This document shows positions 24,186-34,300 of a DNA stretch of 64,000 bases, piece by piece (positions within the stretch are counted from its first letter, which is position 1; each line of letters begins with the position of its first letter). This stretch comes from Saprospiraceae bacterium (lineage in GTDB: Bacteria > Bacteroidota > Bacteroidia > Chitinophagales > Saprospiraceae). The stretch lies in NCBI GenBank assembly GCA_016719855.1, contig JADJYH010000081.1, forward strand, positions 65,020-129,019, written 5' to 3'. The position numbers and the translations under genes were made by a program. A model generated the notes under the pieces. That model was not told the DNA's origin, ran no database searches, and saw nothing but the letters and a program-made list of their open reading frames with translations.

Positions 24186-27100
24186 ATGAAAAAAATCATA
24201 CTTCCTTCAACATTGCTCCTTTTGCATTTTTTCGCTTCGCAAATGCGGGCGCAAACCGTTTACGTTGCACAAAATGCCACTGGCTCTGGCGTTTCTTGGG
24301 CCGACGCTACCGGCAACCTCAAAGCCGCCCTTGACAATGCTACAGCGGCCACCCAAATCTGGGTGAAAGAGGGCACCTACCACCCAACCACCTGCACCAC
24401 CTGCAATTTCAACGACCGGAACCAGCAGTTTCAAATAAAAAACGGGGTCAAGCTCTACGGCGGCTTCGGCGGTTTTGAAACGGACCTCAGCCAGCGCAAT
24501 AGCGTTGCGCACCCGACCATCCTCAGCGGCGACATCAACCAAGAGGGCTCCTTGGCCAGCAATTCCTTTACCGTCATTTTTACCCAAAACGTCAGTAACC
24601 TCACGGTGGTGGACGGCTTCACCATTTCTGGCGGCAACGCCGACCAGGGCGGCGCTGGTCTCGGCACACCGCAGACCAGCGGAGGCGGCTGGTTCAACCT
24701 TGGCTCCACGCCCGGTGCCAGTTCACACCCGACCGTCAGCAACTGCACCTTCACGGGCAACTACGCCTGGGGCTACGGCGCAGGGATGTTCAACGACGGC
24801 AGCTTCAGCGGTGCATGCAATCCCGCATTGACCAACTGCCTGTTCATCGGTAACGTGGCAAGGGACGGCGGCGGCGGCATGTACAACACGGGCAGCTTCA
24901 ACGGCAACTGCAACCCGGTGCTGACCAACTGCCAGTTCATCGCCAACAAGTCCGAACTGTCTGATGGCGGCGGCATGTTCAACATGGGGCAGGACGGCAC
25001 GAGCAACCCCACGCTGACCAACTGCCTTTTCGAGCGGGACTCTGCCTTCCATGAGGGCGGCGCGCTGGTCAACTTTGGCAACAATGGCAATGCCAGCCCC
25101 ATTTTGACCAATTGTGTTTTTGATAAAAACGTGGCAGAGTTCGGTGGAGCCGTTTACAACGACGGCACCTTCACGGGCTACAGCGGGCCGGAATTTCGCA
25201 ATTGCCATTTCACGGAAAACCACTCTGCCAACGACGGGGCGGCCATGTACAATTCGGGCTACCAAGGCACTTGCAGCCCAACGATTTTGAGCTGTTTTTT
25301 TGAAAACAACCATGCCGGGTTTGCGGGCGGGGCACTGTTCAACAACGGCAACGAGGGCGTCAGCAGCCCCATCATCCGCAATTGCCGGTTCGTGGGCAAC
25401 CACACCGATACCTACGGCGGGGCGATGTACAATTTTGGCAAAGGAAACCTCGCCTCTCAAGTGGAAGGCAATAGCAGCCCGGAACTCACCAACTGCCTTT
25501 TTTTCAACAACATGGCGCTCTCCGCCGGGGCGGTTTACAACCTCGGCGCCGAACTGGGCAACGCCAATGCCATGATAACCAACTGCACGTTCTACGGCAA
25601 CTTCGCCAATATCGGCGGCGCTCTTTATTGCAATGCTGGCGAAGGTGGCACTGGCGTGTCCAGCCCCATGGTGCGCAACTGCATTTTTTGGGCAAATGTG
25701 GCAGCGGTCGAGGGTGATATATTCCGCATCATTTGGGGCACGCCGACCATCAGCAACTCGCTGGTGGACGTGGGCGACTGCGCCGGACTCTACAACGGAA
25801 ACGGCGGCATCATGAACTGCGGCGGTGGCATGGTTTTCAACCAAGACCCCTTGTTTGTCAGCCCGGCCAGCGGCAATTTCCACCTCGGTAGCGGCTCCCC
25901 GGCCATTGACGACGGCGACAATCCGGCCATCGCTCAAACTGGCGTTGGCGTTGACCTCGACAGCTTGCCCCGCATCTTCAACACGACGGTGGACATGGGC
26001 GTGTTCGAGTTTGGCTCGATGGTGGGCAGCGCTCCGCTTTTCACCCAAAACCCGCAGCCACAAACTGTCTGTGAGGGCGAGGCTGTCACCTTCAGTGTAA
26101 GTGTCAGTGGTGTGCAACCGCTTGTTTACCAATGGTTTAAGGATGCAGTGGCCATCTCCGGCGCTTCGCAAAATGTGTTCAGCATCGCCGCTGCTGCTCA
26201 GTCAGACGCCGGGGACTACACCTGCGTGGTGTCGAACATCGCCGGAAGCACGACCAGCCAACCCGCCATTTTGACAGTGAACACGCCTGCAACTGTATCG
26301 CTGGAGATTTTTGCTTCTCAAACGGAGGTTTGCCTAGGGGAAACTATCACGCTGTCAGCGCAGCCGGAGAATGGCGGCGCAGCCCCTTTGTTCCAATGGT
26401 TCTTGAACGGAAATGCCTTTGGCGGCAGCGTTCAGTCGTTCACCATCAGTCAACTTCAGGATGGCGACCTGTTCAATTGCGAGGTCATTTCGTCGGAGAC
26501 TTGTGTGCAAAGCCCTTTTGCCCCGTCAAATAGTTTGACCATCAATGTGGAAACCTTGCTGACGGCGTCTCTTTCCATCGCCGCTGATGCAGCGCCGGTT
26601 TGCGAAGGCAACCCGGTCACCCTCACTGCAACCCCCATCAACGGTGGCAATTCTCCCTCATATTTATGGACGCTGGACGGTGTGGTGGTTGGTGCATCTG
26701 CACCAACCCTACTCGTCGCCACTCCCTTGGACGGCAATGTCGTGAAGTGCAGCTTGACCTCGTCTAAAATTTGCTTGGTGGAAAACCCCGTCGCCTCCAA
26801 CGAGGTCACGCTGGATGTTCTAGCGAGTGTCGTCGCTGCTGTTGTGATTGTGCCATCCATTGACTCCACGATTTGCTTGGGGCAAACCGTGGAATTCACT
26901 GCTACCGCCACCAACGGCGGTGCAGCGCCGACCTACAGTTGGTTGGTGAGCGGCCAGGCAGTGGGAGATGGTACAGCGGTTTTTGCAACGAACTTGCGCG
27001 AAGACCAAGACGTGGTTGTTTGCCACCTAACTTCGTCCGAAGCTTGCGTGGCGGAGAACCCCGTCCTGTCCAATGCTGTGACCGTTTCTGTGGATGTTTG

Positions 27101-27380
27101 TGAGGATGCGAAGGATTTTGATCCGGGCAGTGTTGGAGAGGTGCAGGTTTACCCAAACCCAAGCAACGGAAAATTTTTGCTTGAGATTTTAAATACTTCG
27201 GCTAACTTTGTTGTCAAGATATTGAACCTCCAAGGTCAAACTTCGTTAGAGTCACTTGAGAATCATACCAATACCCCTTTCCGGCGAGAGTTGGATTTGA
27301 GTAGCTTTCCAAAGGGGATTTATTATTTACAAATTATATCCGGTACGCAAACTAGCGTGCAGAAACTGGTCTTTCACTAA
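24186..27380 (+). CDS. Secreted beta-helix and Ig-like surface protein with T9SS C-terminal signal
   Basis: The 1064-residue protein has a signal peptide (MKKIILPSTLLLLHFFAS). Residues about 120-560 hold at least nine imperfect repeats of roughly 35 residues built on the pattern NC.F..N.A..GGAMYN.G, typical of a right-handed parallel beta-helix. A choice-of-anchor-like segment (GSGSPAIDDGDNP...GVDLDSLPR) follows, then four Ig-like domains of 80-90 residues, and finally a Por secretion tail (YPNPSNGKFLLEIL ... GIYYLQI ... QKLVFH). The tail sends it through the type IX system to the cell surface. The beta-helix suggests carbohydrate binding or cleavage, or adhesion. ATG at 24186 is preferred because the signal peptide begins there. 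No catalytic residues can be named. Confidence 0.9.
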   Translation: MKKIILPSTLLLLHFFASQMRAQTVYVAQNATGSGVSWADATGNLKAALDNATAATQIWVKEGTYHPTTCTTCNFNDRNQQFQIKNGVKLYGGFGGFETDLSQRNSVAHPTILSGDINQEGSLASNSFTVIFTQNVSNLTVVDGFTISGGNADQGGAGLGTPQTSGGGWFNLGSTPGASSHPTVSNCTFTGNYAWGYGAGMFNDGSFSGACNPALTNCLFIGNVARDGGGGMYNTGSFNGNCNPVLTNCQFIANKSELSDGGGMFNMGQDGTSNPTLTNCLFERDSAFHEGGALVNFGNNGNASPILTNCVFDKNVAEFGGAVYNDGTFTGYSGPEFRNCHFTENHSANDGAAMYNSGYQGTCSPTILSCFFENNHAGFAGGALFNNGNEGVSSPIIRNCRFVGNHTDTYGGAMYNFGKGNLASQVEGNSSPELTNCLFFNNMALSAGAVYNLGAELGNANAMITNCTFYGNFANIGGALYCNAGEGGTGVSSPMVRNCIFWANVAAVEGDIFRIIWGTPTISNSLVDVGDCAGLYNGNGGIMNCGGGMVFNQDPLFVSPASGNFHLGSGSPAIDDGDNPAIAQTGVGVDLDSLPRIFNTTVDMGVFEFGSMVGSAPLFTQNPQPQTVCEGEAVTFSVSVSGVQPLVYQWFKDAVAISGASQNVFSIAAAAQSDAGDYTCVVSNIAGSTTSQPAILTVNTPATVSLEIFASQTEVCLGETITLSAQPENGGAAPLFQWFLNGNAFGGSVQSFTISQLQDGDLFNCEVISSETCVQSPFAPSNSLTINVETLLTASLSIAADAAPVCEGNPVTLTATPINGGNSPSYLWTLDGVVVGASAPTLLVATPLDGNVVKCSLTSSKICLVENPVASNEVTLDVLASVVAAVVIVPSIDSTICLGQTVEFTATATNGGAAPTYSWLVSGQAVGDGTAVFATNLREDQDVVVCHLTSSEACVAENPVLSNAVTVSVDVCEDAKDFDPGSVGEVQVYPNPSNGKFLLEILNTSANFVVKILNLQGQTSLESLENHTNTPFRRELDLSSFPKGIYYLQIISGTQTSVQKLVFH

Positions 27381-27671
27381 CTTCGCTTGATGCAACAAAT
27401 TCTGTTGCGGTTGGTGAAAATATGCTTGTAATGGTGGCTTATGCCCCTTGCAGTCGCCAGTTTTGAAATGTCGTCACGGGCAGTATGAGGCAAAACAATC
27501 TTTGCCGGGTATTTGCTTTTGTGCTGATTGTCAGTAACTTGCGTTTGAAAGAGAAGAAGATTTTTACTTGAAGAGACACTTGAACCTAGACCGATTTCAA
27601 ATAGTATCCCCCCTGAAGCAGGGTTTCTGGTTGCGTGACCCGGAGCCGGAATTTTTTCGCTTAGGGTAAAA

Positions 27672-28706
27672 ATGAACATTGCCTTGAAAACAAAATTACA
27701 ACTTCTGATTCCCGTCCTGATGTTGGGGAGCATTTCCCTATTTGCACAGGACATCCACTTCAGTCAATTCTACAATGCGCCGCTGACGCTAAACCCTGCC
27801 CTCACAGGCATCTCCAAGGGCGATATCCGGTTGAGCAGCCTCTATCGGAGTCAGTGGAAGACGGCAAATTCTCCTTACAAGACTTTTGATGTTTCGGCAG
27901 AAAAGAAATTCTACGACATCACGCACGACCGCTGGTGGTTCAGCGCTGGCATGAACCTGTTCCACGACCAGGCAGGAGATGGGCGATTGTCCAACAACCA
28001 CGTTGTGCTAACAGGCTCGTACACCCGCATGCTCGACCGGTACAGTTTTATGTCGCTTGGCGCAACGGCTGGCTTTGGCCAGCGGGGCTTCGACCTCGGC
28101 AATCTTACCTTCGACAACATGTGGAACGGCGATGTTTTCGACCCGACTCGACCAAGCAACGAGAGCTTTGACGATACGAACATCTTTTTCCCTGAGCTTG
28201 GCGCAGGTATCAACATGCGCAGGCAATGGGCTCGCAGCCGCACAAAGGTAGACCTTGGAGCGGGCATTTTCCATGTGAACCAACCTGACCAAAGCTTCTA
28301 CAAAAAAGACAACAGCCGCTTGCCCATGCGTGCCAGTTACTACATCATGCCAACCGTGCAGGTGAACGAAAAAGGCGACATCGTTGGGGCGGCGACCGCC
28401 CAGAACCAAGGCGAGTATTTTGAGGCGCTGGTCAATGTTGGTTACCGCTACTACCTGAGTACCCAGCGGTCGAAGGAGATGGCCGTGCAGCTTGGGTTTG
28501 GCTACCGTTTCAATTCCATTGGCGATGCGTTCATGCCAGCAGCGGAGTTCCATTACCACGACTTGATGGTGGGGTTGAGTTGGGACATGAACGTGTCGAA
28601 GTTTTCCACCGCTACCAAGCACAACGGCGGGCCGGAAATCTCCATCCGGTACATCATTCACAAGGTGTATCCGATAAAGTTGTTCAAGGCGTGCCCGTTG
28701 ATATAA
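27672..28706 (+). CDS. Type IX secretion / gliding outer-membrane protein PorP/SprF family
   Basis: The 344-residue protein has a signal peptide ending at LFAQ and the family opening DIHFSQFYNAPLTLNPALTG. The SLYRSQWKT and FSAGMNLFHDQAGDGRLSNN segments are also diagnostic. PorP/SprF proteins are outer-membrane barrels that help secrete or anchor partner adhesins through T9SS. The gene heads a three-gene set with the PorE-like protein and the large adhesin, the usual arrangement in which each SprF-type protein serves the neighbouring adhesin. The 290 bases upstream hold no other gene I can support. Confidence 0.95.
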   Translation: MNIALKTKLQLLIPVLMLGSISLFAQDIHFSQFYNAPLTLNPALTGISKGDIRLSSLYRSQWKTANSPYKTFDVSAEKKFYDITHDRWWFSAGMNLFHDQAGDGRLSNNHVVLTGSYTRMLDRYSFMSLGATAGFGQRGFDLGNLTFDNMWNGDVFDPTRPSNESFDDTNIFFPELGAGINMRRQWARSRTKVDLGAGIFHVNQPDQSFYKKDNSRLPMRASYYIMPTVQVNEKGDIVGAATAQNQGEYFEALVNVGYRYYLSTQRSKEMAVQLGFGYRFNSIGDAFMPAAEFHYHDLMVGLSWDMNVSKFSTATKHNGGPEISIRYIIHKVYPIKLFKACPLI

Positions 28707-28746
28707 CTCGGGTTTCTTGTTTTGTCCCATGTCTAAAACTTGCAGT

Positions 28747-31215
28747 ATGAACAATTATCCAAAAACAAATAGTAGGCTCATGAAGCAATTTTTCCCCATG
28801 TTGCTGCTGGTTGCGTTTTTTGCAAGCCAGGCTTCTGGCCAAACATTCAAGCAGTACGTGAAGGCCGCTGACGAGGAGTTCAAGAACTTGAACTACTACG
28901 CGGCCATGAAGCACTACCAAGAAGCAATGTACATCGAGGGCGAGCGAACCGAGGTACTTTACAAGTATGCCGAAGCTGCCCGTCTTTTTGAATCTTACAC
29001 GTTTGCCGATACGGCTTACACCAAGGTCATCGCTGCCGATACTGCTAAGGCATACCCACTCTCCAAATATTGGCTCGCCACGGTGATGAAAAAGCAGGGC
29101 AAGTATGAGCAATCGCAGTCGTTCTTCCAGCAATTCGTGGATGAACACGGTGCCAGCCAGCCGGAGTACGCAGCCATTGCGAAGCAAGAAATCGAGTCGC
29201 TCAACTGGGCCATTGAGGCAATCAAGCATCCTGATGAGAACGTGACCGTGGAGCGGCTCGGCAATGATATAAATACGCCATTGGCAGAGATTGCTCCTCA
29301 AATGAAAGGCACTGACCTTTACTATACTTCACTCAGCGAACAAAGATCATTCAAGAAGGGAGAAGCACCTCGCCAATATTACGTAGAAATGCTCGCCAAG
29401 AACGCCAAAGGCAAAGGCAAGAAACTTGAATTCAACGACGACAATCGTCACACGGCACACGCTGATTTCACCAAGGACAACCTCAAAATTTACTACTGCC
29501 TCTGTGATTATGTGGACGATAAAGCAGAGCTGCGCTGCGAAATTTGGTCACGTCCGGTGCTGGGTGAGAACAAATTCGGTGAGCCTGTAAAACTACCTTC
29601 GAGCATCAACGTATCGGGCTACACGGCCACCGACCCAATGATCACTTACGACGAGACGACGGGCAAGGATTGGCTGTTCTTCGTGTCCGATAGACCGGGC
29701 GGCCTCGGCAAACTGGACATCTGGTCGGCAAAGCTGGAGAACGACAGCACCTACTCGACGCTCGTGAACGAGGCGGCACTCAACACGCCTGGCAATGACG
29801 TTACACCGTTTTACCACCATCAAAGCAAAACCATGTACTTCGCCAGTGATGGTAGGCAGGGTTTTGGAGGCTACGACCTTTACCAGGCGAACATTGACAA
29901 TGGCGGCTGGCACGACTTTGAGCACATGCCTGCGCCGTTCAACAGCAGTTACAATGACACCCATTTTTGGCTGAACGATTCCCGTACAAAGGGCTATTTT
30001 TCGTCGAGCAGGCTGGGCAGCTTGGTGCTTGAGCCGGAATTCGAGGCCTGCTGCAACGACCTCTACGCCTTCACGATTCAGGTACTTGACCTGAGCGTGC
30101 TCACCTTCAACAAGAAAAACAACGACCCGCTGGAAGGCGTCACAATCAAGATGTTTGAGCTGGGCAAAGAGGGCGAAATCTTGCTGACGACCGTTACGAA
30201 CCCCACCTCCAACGACTTCCAATTTCCACTGAAGAAGGGTACGAAATACGCCATGTTGGCCACCCGCCCTGGCTTCTTGCCATTGCGCGAGGAGGTGGAC
30301 CTGACCCTGCCCGCCATTGCCAACGAACGCACACTGGAACGCAAACTTTATCTCGTGCCGGAGAAGGTGGACCTGCACGTGTCCACTTTCAACAAAAAGA
30401 ACGGCAACCCGCTCAAGGGCGTGGAAGTACGGCTCGTGGTAGATGGGCAAGAGGTTGACTTCAAGAAAAATGAAGCAGGCAACAACGTGGATTTTGTATT
30501 GGACCGGGGCAGGAACTACCAGCTCATCGGTTCCAAGGTGGCCTACTTCTCGGACACCGTCAACATTGACCTGAAAACCGATGTTACCACCTCCGACATT
30601 TACAAAAAACTCTACTTGAAACCAAAGGAAATCGAGGACTTCCCGCCTTTGGTCATCTACTTCGACAACGACGAGCCAAACCCTCGAACCCGTAAGACAA
30701 CCACCGAGGTTAGCTACAAGGAAACCTGGGAAAAGTACATGCTACGGAAGGATACCTTCGTCAGCGAGTACGTCACAGCCTTGGAGGGTATGGACAGCAT
30801 CATCTCCGCTCGCCGGATGGACGCCTTCTTTGAACGGGAGGTGAACAACGGATACCTTAGCCTCGAAGTTTTCAGCGAAAATATCTTCGACATCATGGGC
30901 GACGGCGGCTTCAAAGTAGAATTGATAATCCAGGGATTTACCAGCCCCAGGGCGAGCGAGGACTACAATTTCGACCTTTCGCAGCGCCGTTCGGACTGTT
31001 TGAAAAACCATTTTGAAACATGGCGGGGCGGGGCTTTGAAGCCCTTTGTTGACAAGGGGATGCTGACCATGCAAGTAGTGGGCTATGGCGAAAAGTTGGC
31101 ACCCCAGTTCATTAGCGACAAGCTCGACGACGAACGGGGCAGCATCTATTCCGTGGTGGCTTCCTTCGAACGAAAAGTGGCCATCATTGGCGCCCGGCGG
31201 GTGGCAGAAAATTAG
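28747..31215 (+). CDS. PorE-like TPR / PD40 / OmpA-type outer-membrane protein
   Basis: The protein of about 820 residues has a signal peptide (MKQFFPMLLLVAFFASQASG, starting at ATG 28780, which may be the real start). TPR-like repeats follow in residues 30-160, then a WD40-like PD40 propeller region (for example DWLFFVSDRPGGLGKLDIWS and MYFASDGRQGFGGYDLYQ). Two carboxypeptidase-like domains share VSTFNKKNGNPLKGVEV and LTFNKKNNDPLEGVTI. The C-terminal region IQGFTSPRASEDYNFDLSQR looks like a divergent OmpA peptidoglycan-binding domain. PorE-type proteins tie the T9SS to peptidoglycan. The start lies 40 bases after PorP. Confidence 0.88.
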   Translation: MNNYPKTNSRLMKQFFPMLLLVAFFASQASGQTFKQYVKAADEEFKNLNYYAAMKHYQEAMYIEGERTEVLYKYAEAARLFESYTFADTAYTKVIAADTAKAYPLSKYWLATVMKKQGKYEQSQSFFQQFVDEHGASQPEYAAIAKQEIESLNWAIEAIKHPDENVTVERLGNDINTPLAEIAPQMKGTDLYYTSLSEQRSFKKGEAPRQYYVEMLAKNAKGKGKKLEFNDDNRHTAHADFTKDNLKIYYCLCDYVDDKAELRCEIWSRPVLGENKFGEPVKLPSSINVSGYTATDPMITYDETTGKDWLFFVSDRPGGLGKLDIWSAKLENDSTYSTLVNEAALNTPGNDVTPFYHHQSKTMYFASDGRQGFGGYDLYQANIDNGGWHDFEHMPAPFNSSYNDTHFWLNDSRTKGYFSSSRLGSLVLEPEFEACCNDLYAFTIQVLDLSVLTFNKKNNDPLEGVTIKMFELGKEGEILLTTVTNPTSNDFQFPLKKGTKYAMLATRPGFLPLREEVDLTLPAIANERTLERKLYLVPEKVDLHVSTFNKKNGNPLKGVEVRLVVDGQEVDFKKNEAGNNVDFVLDRGRNYQLIGSKVAYFSDTVNIDLKTDVTTSDIYKKLYLKPKEIEDFPPLVIYFDNDEPNPRTRKTTTEVSYKETWEKYMLRKDTFVSEYVTALEGMDSIISARRMDAFFEREVNNGYLSLEVFSENIFDIMGDGGFKVELIIQGFTSPRASEDYNFDLSQRRSDCLKNHFETWRGGALKPFVDKGMLTMQVVGYGEKLAPQFISDKLDDERGSIYSVVASFERKVAIIGARRVAEN

Positions 31216-31325
31216 CGAGTGAGCGGGGTGAGCGAGTGAGCGGAGCGAGCGGGTGAGAGCGGTGAGAGAGGTAACTCTCTCACTCTCACCCGCTCACTCT
31301 CTCACCCCGCTCACCCGCTCACCCT
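31216..31325. repeat. Inverted repeat array (GAGTGAGCGG type)
   Basis: Starting at the upstream stop, units like GAGTGAGCGGGGTGAGCGAG contain no C except as GC. They face CTCACTCTCACCCGCTCACT and similar units up to 25 bases before the adhesin ATG. The stem would be long and GC-rich, so it could strongly affect read-through into the adhesin gene. Confidence 0.75.
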
Positions 31326-31350
31326 CTAAAAAGATAAACCAGAACGAATT

Positions 31351-34300
31351 ATGCGATATTTTCTTCACTCAGCATTGTTGGCCTTGGGCATGTTCTTTGC
31401 CCTGCCGCTCCACGCTACTCACATCGTTGGTGGCGAGTTGAGCTATAAATATGTGGGGAACGATAGTTTTCTCATTACCCTTGACTTGTATCGGGATTGT
31501 GGTGATGTAAATAACGAAAATTTTGAACTCCCCTACGCCAATATTGGCATCTTTACAGATAATGGCCTTTACTACACAGGCGTTTCGTTGTCGGAAATGC
31601 GGCTTTTCCCAGTGGGCGTTTTTGATACAATTCCAAACAATATTGCTGGTGACCCATGCCTGTTCGTGCCACCAAACGTTTGTGTTCAACATGCCCGTTA
31701 TCAAAGAAAATTCAGGTTGGTTGGTGCTCAGGGCATTTACATTACCTACCAGCGCTGCTGTCGAAACTCAGCCTTGGACAACATTGTTGACCCATTAAAC
31801 ACGGGTGCGACCTATTGGATTTATTTGTCGCCAAAAGCTAAATCGCTGCAAAACAGCAGCCCACAGTTCGGCTTTTATCCACCGGTTTTTGTTTGTGTAA
31901 ATTATCCGATTGTGCATCCACATGAAGCCACGGATATTGACGGAGACAGTCTGGCATATAAATTTTACACACCCTTTATTGGTGCTAGTTTTACTTACCC
32001 AATACCAACCGCCGACCAGGTTCCCTACGGCCCACCTTTTGAAATTGATGAAATACAACCCCAGCCATACGACACCGTAACTTGGGTCGATCCTCCTTAC
32101 AATTTGAGCCAACTCTTGGGCCCAAGCACCAGCCCATTGAGCATTGACCCAGTGACGGGGCTTATCACAGGCTTACCTCAAATCCAAGGCCGTTTCGTGG
32201 TGGGCGTTTTGGTGGAAGAATATAGGGATGGACAACTGCTCTCCGTGCTGCGGCGTGATTTCCAGTACGAAGTGGGCGTTTGCGCCGAGCTGGATGTCCA
32301 AATCGTGGCACCCGATGCCCAGTGCGACAACCTGACGGTCAATTTTGGAAACAACACCGACGTGGCACAGCACTTTATCTGGTACTTTGACTGGCCTAAC
32401 CTTACGCCAAGCTCCGACCTGAAAGAACCCAGCTACACCTACCTCGACACTGGCACCTACATCGTCGCCCTCGTGGCGGAGCCTGTTGGGCAATGCGTGG
32501 ACACGGCTTTTCACGAAATTTACCTTCAATACAATTCCCTGACGCCTGATTTTTCTTGGCAAACCTATGACTGCTCCAGCCAGTCGGTGCTGGTGTTGCA
32601 AGACCTCTCCACTGACCCCGTCTCGCCGGTCGAGGAGTGGACTTGGACGGTGACTTACGGCAACACCACGCTCACCTCCAACCTGCAAAACCCCGTTTTT
32701 CAGGTGCCAAACCCAACCACTGGAACCATCACGCTCATGGCCCGCTCGGTCAATGGCTGCGAGCAGGTCAAGTTGGACACCTTCACCACAAACGGCAACA
32801 ACCCGGGAAATGACCTACCCGACACCGTTCAGATTTGCCTCGGTGATACGGCGCACCTGAACCCCGTAGGCGACCACCCAGGATTCACTTACCAATGGGC
32901 GGCTCCAGTGCCAATTGCCCAGCAAAACCTGGCCAACCCCGGCGTTTCGCCAGCACAAAACACTATTTACAGTGTAACGATAACGGGCTACAGCGGACTG
33001 TGCCAAACGATTGCCAATGTGCTCGTGGAGGTATTCACCCCCGTCGAACTAGCTTTTGAACCAGATGCAGATTGCGACGGCAGGGTGGTGCATTTCCTCA
33101 ACCAAAGTCAGAACGCCCCCTCCGGCTATTTCTGGGACTTTGGCGATCTAGCTACTGCCGCCGACACTTCCAGCCAAACCAGCCCAACTTACACCTACCC
33201 GAATTACGGAGACTACAGCGTAACGCTGATGACCGCCCCCGATGCCGTGTGCAAGGACACCATCGTACAAGTAGTCACATCGTCGGTGAAAACGCTGGAA
33301 CCTGCGTTCGGCTACCAGTACAATGGATGCGACGAGGATGCAGTGGCGGTCAAGTTTTTTGACCAAACCATCAACACCGAGGGCGACACAGATGGTTGGC
33401 TTTGGACCTTCGCTGGGGTGTACACGGGCACTTCAACAATGATGAACCCAGTCATCACCATCATGCAGGAGGGCTGGCTGTACGTGACTTTGCAGGTGAC
33501 GACCAGCGAGAATTGCGCTGGCACCACGGCACTTGACTCAATTTATATTGACTTCACGGAACTGCCATACTTGGAGGAGGACAGCGAGGTCATTGGTTGC
33601 CTCAACGGCGGCGTTTGCCTCAACGTGGGCGGCGACACGACCTATATTTACCATTGGTCGCCAGCCATTCCAGGCTGCGACGACTGTCCAAGCCCGTGCG
33701 TAAACCCCTCACAAACAACGATTTACACTGTCGAGGTGCTGAACCCAAACGGTGCGGACACCTGCTCCATCACTCGCCATATCACCGTCGTGGTAACGCC
33801 GGACGTGAACTTGGTGGGCAGTGACGACGTGGAAACTTGCGAAGCTACGGCCACGCTTCATGCCATGGCGGAACTCCTGCCCGTGGTGTACGCTTGGTTC
33901 GATGAAAACGGCGTGCAGGTGGCTGGCGACGTGGATTCCATCACCGTCAATGTGTCCGGCAACGACTGGTACGTAGTGCGGGCCACCGACCCCGAGGGCT
34001 GCCACTGGTACGATACCATTCATGTGGTGGGCGGCCCCGTCAACATCGAGGCAGTGGGTGACCAAATCAAGTGCTCCAATGAGCCACTTGATGTTTACGC
34101 CACCAACCTTGACCTGAACGACACGCTGACCTGGCAGTGGACGCCGGTTGACATATTCAGCGGCCCGACCGATGTGCCCAACCCGACCGTACCAATTGTG
34201 CCTGGTGCCCGTTGGCTGTACGTGGAGGCCACCAACCAGTTTGGCTGCTCCGCAATGGACAGTGTGTACGTGGCCGTGGTGGACACTGCGAACGTGCTCG

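Noticed and set aside
24723..26171. 482-codon minus-strand frame inside the beta-helix gene
   Set aside because: It is a mirror of the repetitive plus-strand coding sequence; the Val/Ala/His-rich product has no domain pattern.
27377..27754. Minus-strand reading frame of 125 codons overlapping the PorP start
   Set aside because: It has no family-like features, overlaps the signal peptide of a certain gene and covers its leader.
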